Part shown: piece by piece, positions 50,295 through 62,700 of the stretch
Layout of the letters: each line of letters starts with the position of its first letter
Position numbering within the stretch: the stretch's first letter is position 1
NCBI RefSeq assembly: GCF_031877795.1
Contig: NC_133932.1
Coordinates: 80,217,937 to 80,281,936, forward strand
DNA length: 64,000 bases
Source: Strix aluco
Taxonomy: Eukaryota; Chordata; Aves; Strigiformes; Strigidae
Reading direction: 5' to 3'
Made by a program: the position numbers and the translations under genes
Notes under the pieces: generated by a model
What the model saw: the letters and a program-made list of their open reading frames with translations, nothing else
What the model was told of the DNA's origin: nothing
Database searches by the model: none

Positions 50295-50342
50295 GGAGAG
50301 CGGAGAGACGCCAGCGCCCACAGCGGAGTGCCCTCACTGGAC

Positions 50343-50350
50343 ATGGCGGC
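50343..50350 (+). promoter_or_regulatory. YY1-type ATGGCGGC motif
   Basis: ACATGGCGGC on the plus strand resembles the YY1 core often placed just downstream of a start site in CpG promoters. Its orientation would fit a divergent plus-strand transcript rather than DNAJC3. The motif is seen; its role is inferred. Confidence 0.3.
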
Positions 50351-51339
50351 GCGGACTGGTGGGTCTGGTCAGGCGTCGGGTTCCAGATCTCCAGCGGAAC
50401 GATAGACGCTGAAGTGTCCCCATCTGAGTCTGTATTTATCTCGGGTCTCTTTGCTCCACCCCCTCCTACCGCAGCCAGGCCTCTCTTGGGGCGAGGAGGG
50501 CTTTGCTGCAGGCACGGCTTTAGCCCGTTTGAGGGTGCTCTGCAGGTGCCGGCAGGCCTAGAGAAGGACGCGGGCTGCTCGCCCCGGGCTAACCGGGGGC
50601 TGAAACGGCTGGCTTCGGCGCTAACGGAGCGAGTTTAACACTGACAATATAAAGGGCCATATTTTGGGGTGTGATGGTTGCTCTTATTCTTCATTCTTCA
50701 AAGATGGTATCTCTGGACTACTCAAATTGTAGAAAAATTGAGCAGTAAGTCACTAGTAAGTTGATCCTGGTTCTTTATCGCTGTGTCTGACCTAGTCATA
50801 GAGCAGAGGATGGCAAGTGTGATTTCAAACTGTGCTTGACTGCCCCTGGGACACAATCCTGTTTTCCACTGAGAGCAAAGCCCAGATAGTCAGCATGGCC
50901 TTAACTGTACGCTGACTTCCAGGCAGGCAAAAAAAAAAAAATATTAAGGAATTTACCAGACCACAGAAAAATTGGTGATGTGACTTAACAGCGTGCAGTA
51001 TTTTCAAGATGAAAGTTTGTATTGTATCTGTACACTGAAAGCAAAGCCTATGTAAGATAGCCTGCAATGTAATGCATATTTTTTGAGATCTCTTTTCATT
51101 TTTTTCCTAATAAAAATACTATCTTTTCTTAGCTACCACAGAAAAACTAATCTTGTATGTGCCTAGTTAGTAGTTTGTTATTTCAAATTACTGTTGGATG
51201 AACAATTCATATTAGGGGTGTATTACATGTTATACTCCATCAATGTGAAAAAAACCACTATGTTCTCAGGAGAAATCTGCCGAGAAAGTAAAAAACTTGA
51301 GGCTTGAAGTCTGATTTGACAACCACAGAAATGTCTTTT

Positions 51340-52640
51340 CATTCAGCGGGTACGGTCACATTACCTTTGTCACCCTAGACAATTATAATTTACAAGCTTT
51401 TTTGAAAGATCAGACTGGAGAAAAGTTACCCCTCTTCAATGTTTCATTTGGAAGATGATGCTTCAAAGGTATCACCTTGAAATTTGACCTGCAAAAGACA
51501 TTCAGAAATAAGAACTTGAAATAATTAAAGAAGTGATAGATGTGAGATGAATAATTGATGACATTCTAAAGATGTCAGCATGAGGAAGAACATGACAACT
51601 CTGTACCACTATGGATAAGACAAAATATGAAAGCCTAAAACTGAACTGAGCAGAATGCAATCAGTGTTACAGTAAATTAATTCCTTTGATTTACCTGAGG
51701 AAAAAAGTATTAGACCAAAGCCAGATGAAATGAATATGAAAGGAGAATTTACATCTCCAGCCCCCTAAGATAAGTGAAAATAATGCTAAGGATGATGATA
51801 TACTCAATGGACCCTTAAGATTAGGAGAAAAAAATCTGGAGAAAAGTCAGTACTTCATACTGGAACACCAAGCATAAAGGTTCAAGCATCAAATCCCTTA
51901 AAGCAAGATGAAAGTAGTACAATTAAAGCATCAAGTATCATTTTAAGTAGGTGCTTGACAAGCCCTTGCATCTTGACATTGGCCCTGAAATGCTGAGCCA
52001 AGGTCAATATTTCAGGCTGACACAGTAATGTGGAGAACAGTGTGTAATACCAACACTACAAAATTAGCTGCTCAAAGAGAAAGCATTTATCAGTGTCACT
52101 CTGTGCTAGAAATGCCATCAGGTACATAGGATTACACTGTAATTCTTGAAAGAGACCGTAAACCATCAAGGACCATTCCTGATTATCATAGATCCCCAAA
52201 CTTATATTATTTAGATATTAGTATAAATCTGGGATAAAAAGTTCTTTAACAAATATTCCCTTGTGCAATTTCAGAAATGGAAAACGAGAAATACTTGAAA
52301 AAACAAATGAATATGACATGCAAACTGTATCTTGGAATTTGAAAAATGGCAAAGCAATACAGCTGTAATGTAAAAAGTATTTCAAAGGGATTTGTCAAAA
52401 TTAGACTGGTATCAGAAACAAGTTTCTTCAGCAGTCTTGAGTTTTGGAGTGAAAGGGTGGATGGCAAAGACTAATGTTCAAAGTGCTCAAAAGATAACCA
52501 AGGAATTTTCTCTGAGTTACTGCTGGTAAAATATATAGTAACAGCAGAGGGCGACAATCAGCAAGGAATGACTCTTAAAGCTAGTCTACTTCTCATAAGA
52601 GACGGTGAACTGAATACGGTGACATATGGTGGAGGTAGTT
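51340..52640 (+). pseudogene. Possible decayed coding sequence, unidentified
   Basis: Plus-strand frames give protein-like stretches that shift frame repeatedly, for example SYPSSMFHLEDDASKVSP, KKSGEKSVLHTGTPSIKVQA, NGKREILEKTNEYDMQTVSW and DGELNTVTYGGGSLICSF. This could be an old retrocopy or gene remnant, or simply AT-rich sequence read hopefully. No family was recognised. Confidence 0.2.
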
Positions 52641-55600
52641 TAATTTGTAGTTTCTACTTATTAACTGAGAAATCTTCTCAGATATAATACACTAAGTCTG
52701 GATTAGACATTGGCAACACACAGGGTCCTGGAAGGACCCTGGTGTGCTTGGCAATACATTTTAATTAATAATCTTAATTCCAAAACCACCTGAACAAATA
52801 AGATTTTCCTGATACAGGAAAAGCAGCAATAGAGCAGAATGTTATGTTGCATGCACAGTCTAGTATGAAAATAAAGGAGGAGGCAAGAGACAATCATAAC
52901 ACAGAGATACTATTCTCAGGGCTTCTTCTAAGAGGTCTCTTAGACTTACACCTTGTTTTTATTCTTACCTATGTACGTCCCTATCAGAAACTTAGTTGTG
53001 TTGGAGCTAAATGAAATAGTACTGTGGAATTTCTACTCTGAAATTAAATTTTAAAACTTTGCTTCAAACATTAAAATATTGTTATATTTCTGAAATAAAG
53101 CATTCTGTTTTGAAAATATATGGAAAATTTTAACATTAATGAACTCTCCTCTTTTTCTGATTGCAGCCTATTTTCATAACTAGTTTTGATTTCCCTGAAA
53201 CTGTTTTTGGTTTACCTATCACTTATTACAAATATTTTTCTCAGCTCAACTCCGAGTTTCAAACCTGGATGATAACTCCAGTCTCTTTGTTTCTCTCAAA
53301 CTTCTCTTTGATTTTAAAGACTGTGAAAAATGTCACTGACAAAGTACTGTGCCATCACTGAAGGTGTTTGTTCCTATCTTATGTGCTGCCAGAACACCAA
53401 GGTCTGCAAAGCTCACACTTCTGAGAATTAAGAGTACAAAGAGAGCATGTATGTAAGTGTGCAACTGTACCTCTGCCTGCTCCAGCAGACACCTCCATAC
53501 TCTTCCTTCCTATGAAGTGGGAGTTTCCCGTGTCTCTTAAGAAATTATTCAAGCCATTCAGCAACAGAATAGTCCTCACACACATTTTTACAAGCATGTA
53601 AGCCATAGGCATGTGATGCCATCTAGCATCCTCTTTTATGCACCCACCTCTGAATCAACAGTCTTCATTTATCCTCTAACAGTCCAAAAAGGCAACAAAA
53701 TTCGCCTTGCTGATGCAGCAATGATGCCTGAGGAAATGAGGCATCCTGCATCTCTCTTACCACCAGATGTCCAGAGGCCAAGCAGAGATCATCTATATAT
53801 ATACATTGCCTCTCCTCACACTCACAGGTTTGCTTCAGCTAATCCTTTTTGCCATTCAGTACAGCAACCTGCAAACAAGTGCAACCTAAGGGAGACAACA
53901 AAGAGCTTGTGTACATCCCACAGAGTGACGGTATGTTCATTAACCGTTCATGTCCTTGTTTTCAGAAATTAGAGTTTTGCTGAATCCAGGACTCTGAAAA
54001 GTCCAGAAGGGGCACAGAGTCCTAAGGCACACCCTTAAATTTTGAGTATCAGGATTAACAGTGTTTGGGAAAAAAAGGAAAGGGGAAACAGATGCTTTGT
54101 GACTAAGGTTGTGAGAGATGGTGGTTCGTTTTCCTTTCTCATACAGTTTACTTCTTGCCCACAAAATGTTTGTGTCCCTGTCAGTGTAAAAGCGCAATGT
54201 AGTTGTTAGAGGAAGAACAAATATCTAATGTATGCCATTAAAAATTCACCTAGGGTTTTCTAAGCGTTAAAAACTGAGTCCTTGATTCATTTTCAGTGTT
54301 CAGTGAGCTTCCTAATCTTCCAATTATATCAGTGGTTTCTAAATACAAAAAAGTTAAATACCACACGTCAGACAATGGACAGTGGATGTTATTCTGAGTG
54401 CAAACTTGAGCTTGGCTGAGCAGAGCTCACTGGGTGCACCCAGTGGGTTGGCAGAGGGATATCTGCCCTGCCTGGAGATGCAGACCACCTGGAAGCAGTG
54501 CAAATATGAGTCCTGTTTCAGCGCTTGCGTCCCAAGCTCAGCAAGAGAACTCTGGGGTGTGCTGACTGCTGAGTTACGGCAGACAGTGAGCCAGGCTGAG
54601 GCTGACATCACTTGAGTTGCTCTGCTGAGTATCCACAGAGGCTCCTGGTCAAACTCCACTTGACAAAGGAATGGCCTGAGCCAAGGGGAATTGCAGTCAT
54701 CCTGGCTGAGGTCCTGCCTGCAGCCTTCCCTCTCCTCATCACACAGAGGTATGCAGTGTGTGCCCTGAGACTCTTGGACACATGTAAATTACAGCAGGTC
54801 AAGAAAGGGGTCTGAATGGTTAAGAAAATATCCCTGTGCTAAAGCTGTGGTACCTGTAATTACCTTATTCTTCAAATACTGGGAAAGAAGTTAATGGGAA
54901 GGCAAGAAGTCATCAGAAATGAGACAGAAATTTCAGGTTACACTCACCCAAGAAGTGAAAAAAGTTTCATGATGCTGTTCTTGGCATGTGACTTAGGTGT
55001 TCACCATAAATAAGACAGACAGGACGCTATTACAATAATACCTATGTGTAAAGCAAATGCAAGTCACAATCAGTGAGTTTACAGACATTTCTTTAAAGTT
55101 GAATTCCCTCCATGTTTGGGAGAAAGGAAGATGAATGAACTGTGTGGCCATCTCAGTAAAATCCAGCTAGACTCGTTACATGAAGATAAACCTTTAAGAG
55201 AAACTGCTTTATTTGAAGAAAAGAAGATTTAGTTGAAGAACACTCTGAAGTACCCAAACTTGAAAATGAAATTTGTTAAACTACATGGGGCAGTGTCTCT
55301 TCAAACTGTTTAATCACAGCTGATGGTGTGTGTTGGAATGAAGGAGGTGGAACGTAGGAGACAGGAGAGTGGCTCAGCCTACCTTTCTTTTCTTTTAAAT
55401 TCTTTGTTTTCCTGTGATAAAAATATATATTTAAATAATTTCCTCTGGTAAACTAAGTGGTGGAAAGATTGAATGAATCAAAGTATTATAGGCATTAAAA
55501 CTGAAAAATGTACAGTGGAGGGAGTTGGCAGGAAGGAAAAGATTAAATAAACTGAGAATCTGGCTAGACTTATTATTATACCTGTACTGTGCTACTCAAG

Positions 55601-55734
55601 CCATCTTTCCACCAGAACCAGTCTATTTCTCGGTTGCCAAGACAGTTTTTACACTGTCTTCTCAAATCAAAATATCTTGCACAACATGTATGGCATCCTC
55701 CTCCATCCCACAAAACACGCAGATGATTTTTTCA

Positions 55735-56110
55735 CTTAGTACATTGCATCAGGGCCCGAGGGCACTGCCAGGCCTGGCTGTCCCTGCCCAGCCTCTCCCC
55801 ACCTGCCCAGGGCCCAGCACCCCACGTCATCTCCCCTGGGGACACCGCAGCAGGGCCCATCTCCAGCTCCCCACAGCCTGGCCCTGCCGGGCCATGGGCC
55901 CATGAGGAGCCTGAGCCTCGGCCTGTCGCTGTCCCCAGAGAGGTGCCCCATGCTGGGGGCTGGGGCTGCCCCGGTGCCCCCAGCTGCCCTGCTCCTGGGG
56001 CCTGGGATGGGCCCTGTCTGCCAGGTCCTCCACTGCTGCCCCATGGGGAACAAGCAGCTGGCCATGCTGTGCCCTGACATCTTCCACAGATACCCAGGAC
56101 GTTTCCCAAG
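55735..56110. other. GC-rich, CpG-poor island with open frames on both strands
   Basis: About 375 bp rich in CCTGG, GGGCC and CAGC words, in contrast to AT-rich flanks. It has overlapping frames of 107-138 codons on both strands but few CpGs, so it is not a typical promoter island. No protein family or repeat was recognised. Confidence 0.4.
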
Positions 56111-58649
56111 CAGCCACGGCCATGATGCCATCGTATTTCACCCCACAATCAGAATAATCTCTCCTTTTTGTGTTCTCCAGTTGCAGGTACCTCACAAATA
56201 CCTTGCTCCAATCAAACTATACTAGGTTTACTTCTTGCACTTTAACTCTCTTTCCTCATCCCATTTAATTCTTTAATTCTTAGCTCTCTTCACCAGCTTC
56301 CCCATAAAAATCTTTCTACTTCCTAGAAACCTCAGGTCTTACCTACTTGTTTTTAATGAATTCTACCAAGAAAAAACATATTCAGCATTGCACTGTGCCA
56401 ACAGAATACAGAAAATCCTCACAGAAGAGCAGATCATACAAAATAGTTTCATAAAACCATCATGCACACAACCAAAACACATTGGCACAGTCCTCTACGT
56501 TAAGTAGAAGACTTAAGAAGTAATGCAGGTGTAAGATTATTTGATAAATTTGGACCACAAATTGGGAATGTTCTTTATTTAAATGATTCCCCATAGTAGG
56601 CTGGCATGTGGAAAATAATGTGTTAGTGAGCAATAACGGGACTAGAATAGGAAAAACATAAAAATTTGAAGTGTGAAAGCACTGGGTGAAAGGCTGGGAA
56701 TAAAACAATGCAAGGGGAAGAAAAGGATTTGAGTTAGGATGCTAGAAAGTGCGTCAGTGCAAATTTTAGCTTCCCAAAACACCTATTCAGCTATCATCTA
56801 GTAATGTAAAAAAATGTTGGTAGCTAAGTGGAGAAGCTAGTATTTCACTGTTTCTGAGGCACCTAAAAAAAAAAGCATACTACCTTGTCTGAAAACACCC
56901 AAAGCACCCCATATTCAAGAAATGAGCTGCTGAGAGTCTTTTTTAGTGCTTTTTGGGGTGCACAAGCTGGGCATACCCTTAAGCTAGTTCACCAGAGGAG
57001 CATATCCCACGTGTTCTCATAGTACGTCTGCTAAATGTGATGGTTACTGAACTTCAGAGGCAGCCAGCAGAGAAAGTTAACTGCCTCTCAAGGCAGCAAT
57101 TCAGAGGATACATCACCTGTGCAGCTGGGTATCAGCTGAAACCTTCTAGGCAGATGTAGGTGCATGTTGGATTTATGGTGGTTGCACACCACTGCCTGTT
57201 TGTGCATGAACAGTAATTGCCTGTCTGCTCCAGCCAGACTGCTGGCTGTCCTAAACCTCCTGTGTCAAGTCATGCTGATAGGGAAAAGCTAAAATGCTCT
57301 TGGTTCTCTCCTAGTAAATCCATGCATGTTTTAGGAGAGCACTTTTGTCACCAAGCTATACGATATAGGGTGAGGAAGGAGGAACCAGGCACTAATGTGG
57401 GTTAAATAATGCCCGCTCTTGCCAAGTCAGGCTGTACCACTTGTAGCAAGTCATTGAAGATTAATCAAGGTCTGGAAGGAAGTAATAGGGAAAGAATGAG
57501 ACTCTGCCTAGCAGACAGGGTAATGGCCCTCCCTCACAGAATAGAAAACTTGGTTCTAGCTCTTGTTCCAAGGGCTGACTGTGTATTTTATATTAAACAG
57601 ATACTAGAATAAGCAACCAAGATCCAAGTGTTTCTGCACACTCCATACCAACTCCCCTCATCAACTGACGAGAATCTCTAACATTTTCTCACCCAGTCAG
57701 TGTTTACTTTGATACGAAAAACAGCTTCAACCAGAGATCCTTAGAAGGCACACCGAACAGCCTGTGGTGTTGCCATCTGGGCGTTTTAAGGCATGGGGTA
57801 TAAAACTTCTTGGGCACAGAAGGGACTGCACTTGCACACCTCTCTTTCCAAGTGAGTGCTCCAACTGTTCACATAATGTGCTCATCAGCTTCTATTGCGT
57901 ATTTGCCTCTGGGCCTGACCAAAAGAGGCTGTGACTGTCACACTGCTAGTTTTAAAAGTCCTCTCTTCATTACTAGTGTTAGTTAAGGTTTTCCACACTA
58001 AAGCCTTGATATCCCCATCTTCCTCTGGCAATGCCTGCTTTAGCAATTAGTGCAGCCCAACAGGAGCAGACCTGCAGAAGCAAAAGTCAGTACTGAGGAT
58101 CTGACACCCACATTTTACAGGTTTTCCTGCAGACTACTTCTAGCCTGATTCAGTGGATTGAACACCCATTAGTGACTGAGCACAATGAGGTACCCACAGG
58201 ACACTAAAAAATGGAACATTCAAATGATTACTTATTTTCTTAGATCTGGTGTACTCAGCAGGTGTGCCCACATCAACACTGTCACAACAGAATTTCATGG
58301 TTCAGGAAGGAAAGTTGGCATCTTGGTAAATCTCTGAGCATGCATGTTGAGAGCCAAAAGGTTTTCCAGAGCTTAATGCCTATGTACTCTGGAAAACAAA
58401 TGGTGTCTCCCTGCCCAAATGGAACTCCTCAATGAAGATTAGGTGTTGTAAATGTGTGATGGTCACCTCCTCTGCTGAATTTTCTGGGTATTTTATATTA
58501 GATACATACTATTTGAAATTTTCCTCCTTGCCACAAAGACTGCACAGTATTTGTTTTGGGAAAACAGAATTCGGAACCTTGCAGGGAAGTGAAAGAAAAT
58601 GAGGAGGATCTCATGTAATCTGTAGCCGTTGTCCTGATTCCACCTGCAC

Positions 58650-59790
58650 AATACTTGTGCAAAGCTTTTGACACTGTCCCACATGGCATCCTTGTATCTA
58701 AATTGGAGAGACAAGGATTTGACAGATGGACCACTCTGTGGATAAGGAATTGGCTGGATGGTCACACTCAAAGAATTGCAGTCAACAGCTCGATGTCCAA
58801 GTGGAGAGCAGTGATGAGTGGTGTTCCTCAGAGGACCAGTGCTGTTTAATGTCTTTGTTGGAGACATGGACAGGGGGATTGAGTGCACCCTCAGCAAATT
58901 TACTGATGATGCCAAATTGTGTGGTGTGGTCGACACCCTGGAGGGAAGGGATGTGCCATCCAGAGGGACCTGGACAGGCTGGAGAGGTGGGACCATGCAA
59001 AACTCATGAAGTTCAACAAGACCAAGTGCAAGGTCCTGCACAAGGGTCAGGGCAATCCCAAACACAAATACAGGCTGGGTGAAGAGTGGATTGAGAGCAG
59101 CCCTGCGGAGAAACACTTGGGAGTAATAGTGGATGGAAAACTGACTATGATCCAGCAATGTGTGCTTGCAGCCCAGAAAGCCTGGGCTGCATCAAAAGAA
59201 GTGTGGCCAGCAGGTTGAGAGAGGTGATTCTCTCCCTCTCCTGTGCTCTCATGAGACCCCACCTGGAGTACTGTGTCCTGCTCTGGGGTCCTTAATATAA
59301 GAAGGACATAGACCTGCTTGAGAGGGTCCAGTGAAGGGCCACGAGGATGATCAGGGGGCTGGAGCACCTCCCCTATGAGGACAGGCTGAGAGAGTTGGGG
59401 TTGTTCAGCCTGGAGAAAGCTCCAGGGAGACCTTATAGCGCCTTCCAGTACTTAAAGGGGGCCGACAGGAAAGATGAGGAGGGACCCTTTATCAGGGAGG
59501 GTAGTGATAGGATGAGGGTTAGCAGTTTTAAACTGAAAGAGGGCAGGTTTAGATTAGCTATAAGGAAGAAATTCTTTACTGTGAGGGTGGTGAGACACTG
59601 GAACAGGTTGCCCAGAGAAGTTGTGGATGCAACCTCCCTGGAAGTGTTCAAGGCCAGGTTGGATGGGGCTTTGAGCAACCTGATCCATTGGAAGGTGTCC
59701 CTGCCCATGGCAGGGGGCTTGAACTAGATGATCTTCAAGGTCCCTTCCAACCGAAACCATTCTGTGGCTCTGTGGTTCTATGATATGATG
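58650..59790 (+). mobile_element. CR1 LINE, 3' 1.1 kb copy (plus strand)
   Basis: The plus strand encodes reverse transcriptase and C-terminal pieces [57 protein letters not shown] and [20 protein letters not shown], and ends with the CR1 3' terminus (CCTTCCAACCGAAACCATTC followed by TCTGTGG/TTCTATGAT). It is 5'-truncated and broken by frameshifts. It is nearly the same segment as 33410-34547 in inverted orientation. Confidence 0.9.
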
Positions 59791-60299
59791 CACGTTTTGA
59801 TTGAACCAAATTTCTTCACGTAATATGCCGTCAGGAAAGCATACTCCCGCCTTATCCTCTCACTGGAATTGGGTGTCCTTTTCTTTTGGCACGCTTCAGG
59901 AAAGAGCTCATGAGAGAGCCGCCCCGCCGTGGGAGGTTACATCCCCCAGTGCAGCCTCCCGAGGTGCCCCCGCCCGCCCTGGCGCGCTGCCGCCCCGCGG
60001 CGGCAGGGACTCCCCTCGCACTGCGGGTACGGTCCTGGAGCCGTTTAAATGCGTTGTTTTCGGTGACTACGTGGCAATAAGTGCCTTTAATTTCAAGAGT
60101 GAACGTTTGAAAAGCTTCTTTTAACTTCCCTTATATTTAAAAAAAAAAAAAAAAAAAGGTTTGCTGTAGTCGAAGACGCTCTGGACGCCGCTCCTGGGCT
60201 AGGACCAAGACAAAGGACATCCCTCCTGGGCATAACCATCTGCCGGGCAGCTTTCAGGAGCCGAGAGGCGGCGAGCAGCGGGGCAGCCCTCGCCCGCGG

Positions 60300-60591
60300 C
60301 CCGCAGCGCCAGCCTCGGCCCCCGGCCCCCGCGCCGCTCCCCTCACAGCCGCGCTGCCACGACTCGGGAGGCGCAGGGGCACTGGGGAGACGAGGAAGAG
60401 GAGGAGGAGGAGGAGGAGTAGAAGGAGAAGGAGGGGAACTGCCTCCCTCTGCGGCACGCACCAGTAACCTCCCGGGGCGGGAGCGGGGAGCGGCCGCAGC
60501 CCCCGCCGCCCCTCCGCGCCGGGCGGCGGGGAGCCCCGCTCCGCCGAGCGCCTGGCCGCACCCCCGCCGCCGCGTGGAGCAGCAGCCTGAG
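60300..60591 (+). other. Candidate non-coding first exon (possibly DZIP1)
   Basis: Within the CpG island, plus-strand sequence ends in CAGCAGCCTGAG followed by GTGAGC, a near-consensus 5' splice donor at 60592. It would be a 5'UTR exon. The start at 60300 is arbitrary. It contains a GGA-rich purine tract (60391-60438). No downstream coding exon was found in the remaining 3.4 kb, so the call rests on the donor, the CpG setting and synteny. Confidence 0.3.
60391..60438 (+). repeat. GGA/GAA purine tract
   Basis: Near-uninterrupted purines (CGAGGAAGAGGAGGAGGAGG and continuing through a single T to GGAGAAGGAGGGGA). Such polypurine tracts can form triplex or quadruplex structures. It lies in the proposed 5'UTR. 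Confidence 0.6.
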
Positions 60592-61040
60592 GTGAGCGGA
60601 GGGGCTCCCCCCCTTATCTCCCCCCCTCCCGCCTCGGCGGGGCCGAGCGGCCGTTGGGGCTCAGGAGGGTGAGGGGAGGGAAGCGCGCGGCGGGGCCTCT
60701 CCTCAGGGGAGGGCGGCAGGGAGCGGGGAGGCAGCGGGGAGAGAGGCTGCTCTCCGGAGCGGAGCCGGAGGTTTTGGCGGGGAGATGGAGCCCGGCTGAG
60801 GGCCTCCTGCAGGCCCGGCCCTGCTCGGCCGGCTCCCGCGGCGCCCCGCCGAGCGCCCCGCTGCCTGGCCGGCGGACCCGGGCCTGGCCGGCGGGCACAG
60901 CCGGGGTGAAACGCCGCTTTTCCCCTGGGCCACCTACCCCGGTGGGAAGGGGTGTCCGGGGGAGCAGGCCTCCTCCGCCCCCCGCCACCCGCTCTGACTT
61001 CTGCATGGGCACAGCTCCAAGGATGGAGTAAATCTGACAG

Positions 61041-62700
61041 AAAGAAAGGGAAAAAGTGATCGAAAAGGGCTGTCTCAGCCCGCCCGGACTCTTTCTGCCT
61101 CCACTGAGGTACCTGGGTGGCTTGTGCCTCTCCTCAGCTTCATGATGTGCCATTGCGAGCTTACGTTCAGTTAAAGCAGGTTTAGTTGGAGCGGCATGAA
61201 ACTCTGGATATTCCCGACTAAATACGTTGGTCGAGGAGAATAAGCGTATCCATGGGTCTGGTTTAACTTTGCTGGCTTTAAATGACATGTGTTTTTTATT
61301 AAACCAGTGCATCTATGAGTTAAAGACCCTTATTGCATGTGTGCTTTTTCAGGCTCCTGCTTGACACACAAATTGGTAGTTTACAAAATTCATGTGTTTT
61401 CTATGCAAAGAAATTTCTCCTATGTCAAATAGAGTGTGTGTTAAGCTCAGATCTTTAGGAGATAGATTTCATTATGTACAACTTAACATTTCCTTTGACT
61501 AGGAAAAATATCCAAATACAAGTTTTTAAGGTGTTTTAAGGAGTTTGAAGCGTGAACATTTTGGACAGTAGTCAATATATGAGCATTTTTTAAAAATCTA
61601 TCTGCTTACGAATAAAAGTGTATTTATACACTGTAAATGGAAGTGAGTCTGCAGTATATTAGAAATAGCTCTAACGGAGATTAGCAGTATATTTTCTTAC
61701 TACTTAAGGAGTCAGAGCGATGCAAAGTTCAGTGGTAAATGAGGCAGATCTCTATTTGATACATATCAAAAATGAACAGATTTCTTTGTAGCAATTGCTG
61801 GAGGCCCTGTTCATGGAAAATGAGGTGGAAAAAATGTCATCCTTGCAGGAGAAGACTGTAATGTTACAAACACCAGACAGTATCTTTCAAAATTTAAAAA
61901 AATGTCATGGCAAGGGATGGAAGAATGTGAATGGAAGATGCACTGAACCTTAGGCATTGCGGTAAAGTGTGGCCAGTAGGCCTAAGGTTAAAGGTCCAGA
62001 AAGTAAGTTATAGTGCCAAGTATTTTGGAAGATTGCCTTCCAGGGTGGCTCGAGCCAACAGGCAGGATGGCTGGCTCTCTTGTGTTCATGTTACTAACTT
62101 CTCTGTTTGAATTTCCAATACATTGGAATTCATCTTGTAGGTTAATGAAACCTTGTGCTGGGCCTAGATATGTTCTTGGCAAAGTTGATTTCAAGCTTTT
62201 TACAAAAGTGGGGAAGACAGAAGAGTGTAACTTTTCAGTATGTGGATAAAGCAACAGAGAAGTCCTCCTGATTCTCTGTGGGTATGAAAAGAAAGGAATC
62301 TCCTGCATCTTTCCTGTTGTGTGGGGGTAGATGTGGGTGTGAAGAATGGGAGAGGCTGGTAAGGGTTAAACCCTGGGTTGCTGAAGTGGGTGTCTGACCT
62401 TCCCTGCGACTGATCTGGGCCTCTCTGACATTGGCTGGGGTAGGGATTTGGTAGCTGAGGGCTGGAAGAAATGCTTGGGTCTGTACTGTGAAGCAGAGGT
62501 GTGTCCCACAGTTGTGGTTTTGGGGTGCATGCTGGGTGTGCTGACTGTGAGGAAGACACCTCTGCTGAGGGTGTTCAGTACCAGACCCCCATTTCTCCCT
62601 GTCAGAGGTCCATCCTTTTGGAGTGTGAGTCTGCTATGTGCCCGGGTTTCCTTTCGGAGGAATGGGGACGTGCAGCCCACTCACCTCCTGACGCTGAATC
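61041..62700. other. Probable first-intron sequence of the neighbour gene, nothing recognised
   Basis: Mostly AT-rich sequence between the CpG island and the CR1 copy. The frames near 62200-62690 on both strands are unrecognisable. If the candidate exon is real, this is intronic. Confidence 0.45.

Larger units (their letters stand above)
49380..50640. promoter_or_regulatory. CpG island and promoter of DNAJC3
   Basis: A sharply GC- and CpG-rich block in AT-rich surroundings, covering DNAJC3 exon 1 and its upstream region. It contains an exact ERSE (50047-50065), an NRF1-type palindrome (50283-50294), a near match (50205-50216), and an ATGGCGGC YY1-type motif (50343-50350). There is no clear TATA box near the ATG. 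Long open frames on both strands here, up to 395 codons, are a by-product of GC richness. A divergent non-coding transcript to the right is possible but not shown by the sequence. Confidence 0.85.
50641..58640. other. Intergenic region between DNAJC3 and the next CpG island
   Basis: Eight kilobases of mostly AT-rich sequence with no intact gene. Two parts differ: coding-like fragments at about 51340-52640 and a GC-rich block at 55735-56110, both listed separately. In mammals this interval carries a DNAJC3 divergent lncRNA, but no exon can be called from this sequence. Confidence 0.6.
59900..61040. promoter_or_regulatory. CpG island, probable promoter of the divergent neighbour (DZIP1 by synteny)
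   Basis: A strongly GC- and CpG-rich block about 10 kb upstream of DNAJC3. Long frames on both strands (up to 232 codons) reflect composition. In mammals the gene divergent from DNAJC3 is DZIP1, and this island lies where its promoter should be. The gene identity is inference from gene order only. Confidence 0.6.

Noticed and set aside
49971-50321. Upstream in-frame extension of DNAJC3 from an ATG at 50321
   Set aside because: It would add over 100 Arg/Pro/Ala-rich residues ahead of the signal peptide and run through the ERSE. Family length and ER targeting favour the ATG at 49970.
49218-50405. 395-codon plus-strand open frame over the DNAJC3 promoter
   Set aside because: It is antisense to exon 1 in a CpG island, is Pro/Arg/Ala-rich low complexity, and competing frames are open on both strands. 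This is a composition artefact.
58493-59158. 221-codon minus-strand open frame
   Set aside because: It is the antisense of the CR1 reverse transcriptase region, and the same antisense sequence appears at 34002-34343.
60614-61312. 232-codon minus-strand open frame near the second CpG island
   Set aside because: Its sequence is Arg/Pro/Gly-rich from GC composition with an AT-rich tail and no family motif.
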